From CADEEN01 sp031379365 (lineage in GTDB: Bacteria; Pseudomonadota; Gammaproteobacteria; Burkholderiales; Burkholderiaceae_C), in contig JANNFB010000225.1 in the NCBI GenBank assembly GCA_031379365.1, positions 1 through 7,736 of the forward strand: a DNA stretch of 7,736 nucleotides. Reading direction: 5' to 3'. How positions within the stretch are numbered: position 1 is the stretch's first letter; each line of letters starts with the position of its first letter. The notes below the pieces were generated by a model, which was given only the letters and a program-made list of their open reading frames with translations, ran no database searches and was not told where the DNA came from. Shown here piece by piece: positions 6,676 to 7,736 of this stretch. Position numbers and translations under genes: made by a program.

Positions 6676-7077
6676 ATGCTCAAGCACCTTCTGGCCCTCG
6701 TGATGGCGCTGTTTGCGGCGGCCGCGTTTGCCGCAGTCGATGTCAACAAGGCGACCCAGGCCGAACTGGAGGCCGTCAAGGGCATTGGTCCTGGTATCTC
6801 CGGCAAGATCCTCGATGAGCGCAAGAAAGGCCCGTTCAAGGACTGGACTGACTTGGTTGACCGGGTCAAGGGCGTGGGCGAGGGCAATGCCGCGAAGTTT
6901 TCAGCGGCAGGCCTGACCGTCGCTGGCGCATCGTTCAAGGGCGCGGCTGCCGCCCCGGCCCCGAAGAAGGAAGACAAGCCGGCGGCCAAACCTGCGGCAC
7001 CCATGGCGGCGGCTGCACCTGTGTCGAAGGCCGACGCCAAGCCGATGGCCGCCGCTGCCTCTGCGCCAAAGAAGTAA
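6676..7077 (+). CDS. Exported ComEA-like helix-hairpin-helix protein
   Basis: This 133-residue protein has a Sec signal peptide (residues 1-19, cleavage near AAFA) and a ComEA-type DNA-binding module. VDVNKATQAELEAVKGIGPG at 21-40 holds the first helix-hairpin-helix (KGIGPGISGKILDER), and residues 60-75 (LVDRVKGVGEGNAAKF) hold the second. ComEA-type proteins bind incoming double-stranded DNA in the periplasm during natural transformation; many short homologues in betaproteobacteria lack a proven competence role. The last 45 residues are a low-complexity Ala/Lys/Pro tail (PAPKKEDKPAAKPAAP and similar) that is probably disordered and basic. The ATG at 6676 has AGGAAG five bases upstream. A strong terminator follows at 7102, so this is the last gene of its transcript. 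No other competence gene is in the window. Confidence 0.92.
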   Translation: MLKHLLALVMALFAAAAFAAVDVNKATQAELEAVKGIGPGISGKILDERKKGPFKDWTDLVDRVKGVGEGNAAKFSAAGLTVAGASFKGAAAAPAPKKEDKPAAKPAAPMAAAAPVSKADAKPMAAAASAPKK

Positions 7078-7101
7078 GCCTCGGCAGCGCGCCGTCAAGT
7101 C

Positions 7102-7129
7102 AGCGCCCCGCACAGCGGGGCGCTTCTTT
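7102..7129 (+). terminator. Intrinsic terminator after the ComEA-like gene
   Basis: GCGCCCCGC (7103-7111), loop ACA, GCGGGGCGC (7115-7123), followed by TTCTTT. The stem is nine perfect GC pairs plus an outer A-T pair (7102/7124). It lies 25 bases past the ComEA-like stop. It is the clearest terminator in the window. Confidence 0.9.
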
Positions 7130-7183
7130 GCTCGAGATGGGGTCGGAGCCCCGCGTTCCGTGGCGGCCGGTGGCCCGCAGACG

Positions 7184-7498
7184 TCAGCGCAGCTTCTCGA
7201 GTGTTCCAGTCGCTTCGGCCAGCAGATAGTAGAAGGTCACGCGGCTCTTGCGCGGCGCGCCCTTCATGCGGTTCAGGACGACTGCGATGCCAGCGTCTGC
7301 GGCTTGCGGATCAAGCCCGAGTTTCTTGGCAGCAAACCCTTGACGCACGGTGCCCAGCTCCCGGGGGTCGCTGCCTGACACGAGTGCCGAGTCGGTGTTG
7401 CGCAGTGCAATGCCGCAGTAGCGAACGATGGCGGCGATGGCCGCATCATTGACACTGGTCGTGGTGTAGTTGCGGATGTCGGCCGCGTAGTCGTTCAT
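7184..7498 (-). CDS. DUF2853 family protein
   Basis: This small soluble protein of 104 residues matches the DUF2853 pattern: an N-terminal DYAADIRNYTTTSVNDAAI segment, a central NTDSALVSGSDPREL motif, then a helix ending KKLGL, and a C-terminal SRVTFYYLLAEATGTLEKL. There is no signal peptide or membrane segment, so it is probably cytoplasmic. The family function is unknown to me. The ATG at 7498 is preferred over an upstream in-frame start at 7567 because GGGAGA lies about seven bases before it and the family begins here. The gene faces the ComEA-like gene tail to tail, and the terminator at 7102-7129 lies between them. Confidence 0.88.
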   Translation of the reverse strand: MNDYAADIRNYTTTSVNDAAIAAIVRYCGIALRNTDSALVSGSDPRELGTVRQGFAAKKLGLDPQAADAGIAVVLNRMKGAPRKSRVTFYYLLAEATGTLEKLR

Positions 7499-7529
7499 CA
7501 AGGTCTCCCTGACCGTGTTTTTTTGGTGT

Positions 7530-7551
7530 CGACGCTCCCCTAGGAGCGTCG
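7530..7551. repeat. 9-bp hairpin upstream of the DUF2853 gene
   Basis: CGACGCTCC (7530-7538), loop CCTA, GGAGCGTCG (7543-7551). It lies 32 bases before the DUF2853 start, next to a run of seven T (7518-7524). On the DUF2853 strand the T-run reads as A, so this is not a terminator in that direction. A leader hairpin or an operator is possible. Confidence 0.55.
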
Positions 7552-7627
7552 TTTGCCAAGTTAGCACGGTCTACCGGATGACTGCGACAAGACGTAAGCA
7601 GCCTGCGACCTAGGGCCTGTTCACACT

Positions 7628-7736
7628 ATGGACGACAGATGCGTTGCAACCACAAAGGCCGTGCGCATGGCGAAAACCGCAGCGGGGGTTGGGCCCCGGC
7701 GAGTTTTTGAAACGCCGCGCACGGCCTTTGCGGCTG
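7628..7736. repeat. Long imperfect palindrome, MITE-like, reaching toward the window edge
   Basis: Outer arms CAAAGGCCGTGCGC (7653-7666) and GCGCACGGCCTTTG (7717-7730) are perfect 14-base reverse complements. Pairing continues inward with small bulges: GGCG/CGCC (7669-7672 with 7713-7716), AAAAC/GTTTT (7673-7677 with 7703-7707), CGC/GCG, and CGGGG/CCCCG (7683-7687 with 7694-7698). The whole 78-base block can fold into one long hairpin. The sequence just outside the arms also matches imperfectly (CAACCA versus the complement of CGGCTG), so the element probably extends beyond the window. It may begin near the GGGCCTGTTC at 7613. This is typical of a non-coding repeated element, but copy number cannot be seen here. 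Confidence 0.55.

Noticed and set aside
7628..7736. Start of a protein-coding gene (ATG at 7628, open for 36 codons to the window end)
   Set aside because: There is no ribosome binding site, and most of the frame lies in the long palindrome. The repeated-element explanation fits better, though the window ends too soon to exclude a gene.

Overview
The window is about 66% G+C by eye and looks like chromosomal DNA from a betaproteobacterium, most likely Burkholderiales. The grounds are the mix of families (YgiQ, DUF808/YedI, DUF2853, a periplasmic ComEA-like protein, P460 cytochrome) and the GC-rich codon use. This is inference; there is no rRNA or tRNA to anchor taxonomy.

Layout. (1) 2-1051 (+): 3' end of a YgiQ-type radical SAM gene, cut by the window start inside its Fe-S cysteine motif. 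(2) 1110-1796 (+): a lipoprotein with an endostatin/DUF1554-like C-type-lectin-fold domain. (3) 1882-2721 (+): an exported protein joining a cytochrome P460 haem domain to a C-terminal type 1 copper (cupredoxin) domain. (4) 2767-3420 (-): an exported protein of unknown function built from two cysteine-paired repeats. (5) 3460-4634 (-): msrB-msrA, an overlapping pair of methionine sulfoxide reductases, both with export signals (Tat for MsrB, Sec for MsrA). (6) 4786-5472 (-): a membrane-anchored DUF2726 protein. (7) 5691-6620 (+): a DUF808/YedI multi-span membrane protein, divergent from DUF2726. (8) 6676-7077 (+): an exported ComEA-like helix-hairpin-helix protein with an Ala/Lys/Pro tail and a clear intrinsic terminator. 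(9) 7184-7498 (-): a small DUF2853 protein. (10) about 7610-7736: no convincing gene, but a long imperfect palindrome that resembles a MITE or other repeated intergenic element and may continue past the window edge.

How the genes fit together. The middle of the window (1110-4634) is rich in exported proteins. It holds an endostatin-fold lipoprotein, a haem-copper fusion, a two-repeat secreted protein and a periplasmic MsrA/MsrB repair pair. This suggests a cell-envelope redox and oxidative-damage neighbourhood, but the genes lie on both strands and only msrB-msrA shows operon-like overlap. The most unusual item is the P460-cupredoxin fusion, whose copper-ligand loop has the short amicyanin-type C-X2-H-X2-M spacing. 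The rest of the window reads as ordinary housekeeping or conserved-hypothetical chromosome. No CRISPR array, transposase, toxin-antitoxin pair or phage gene was seen.
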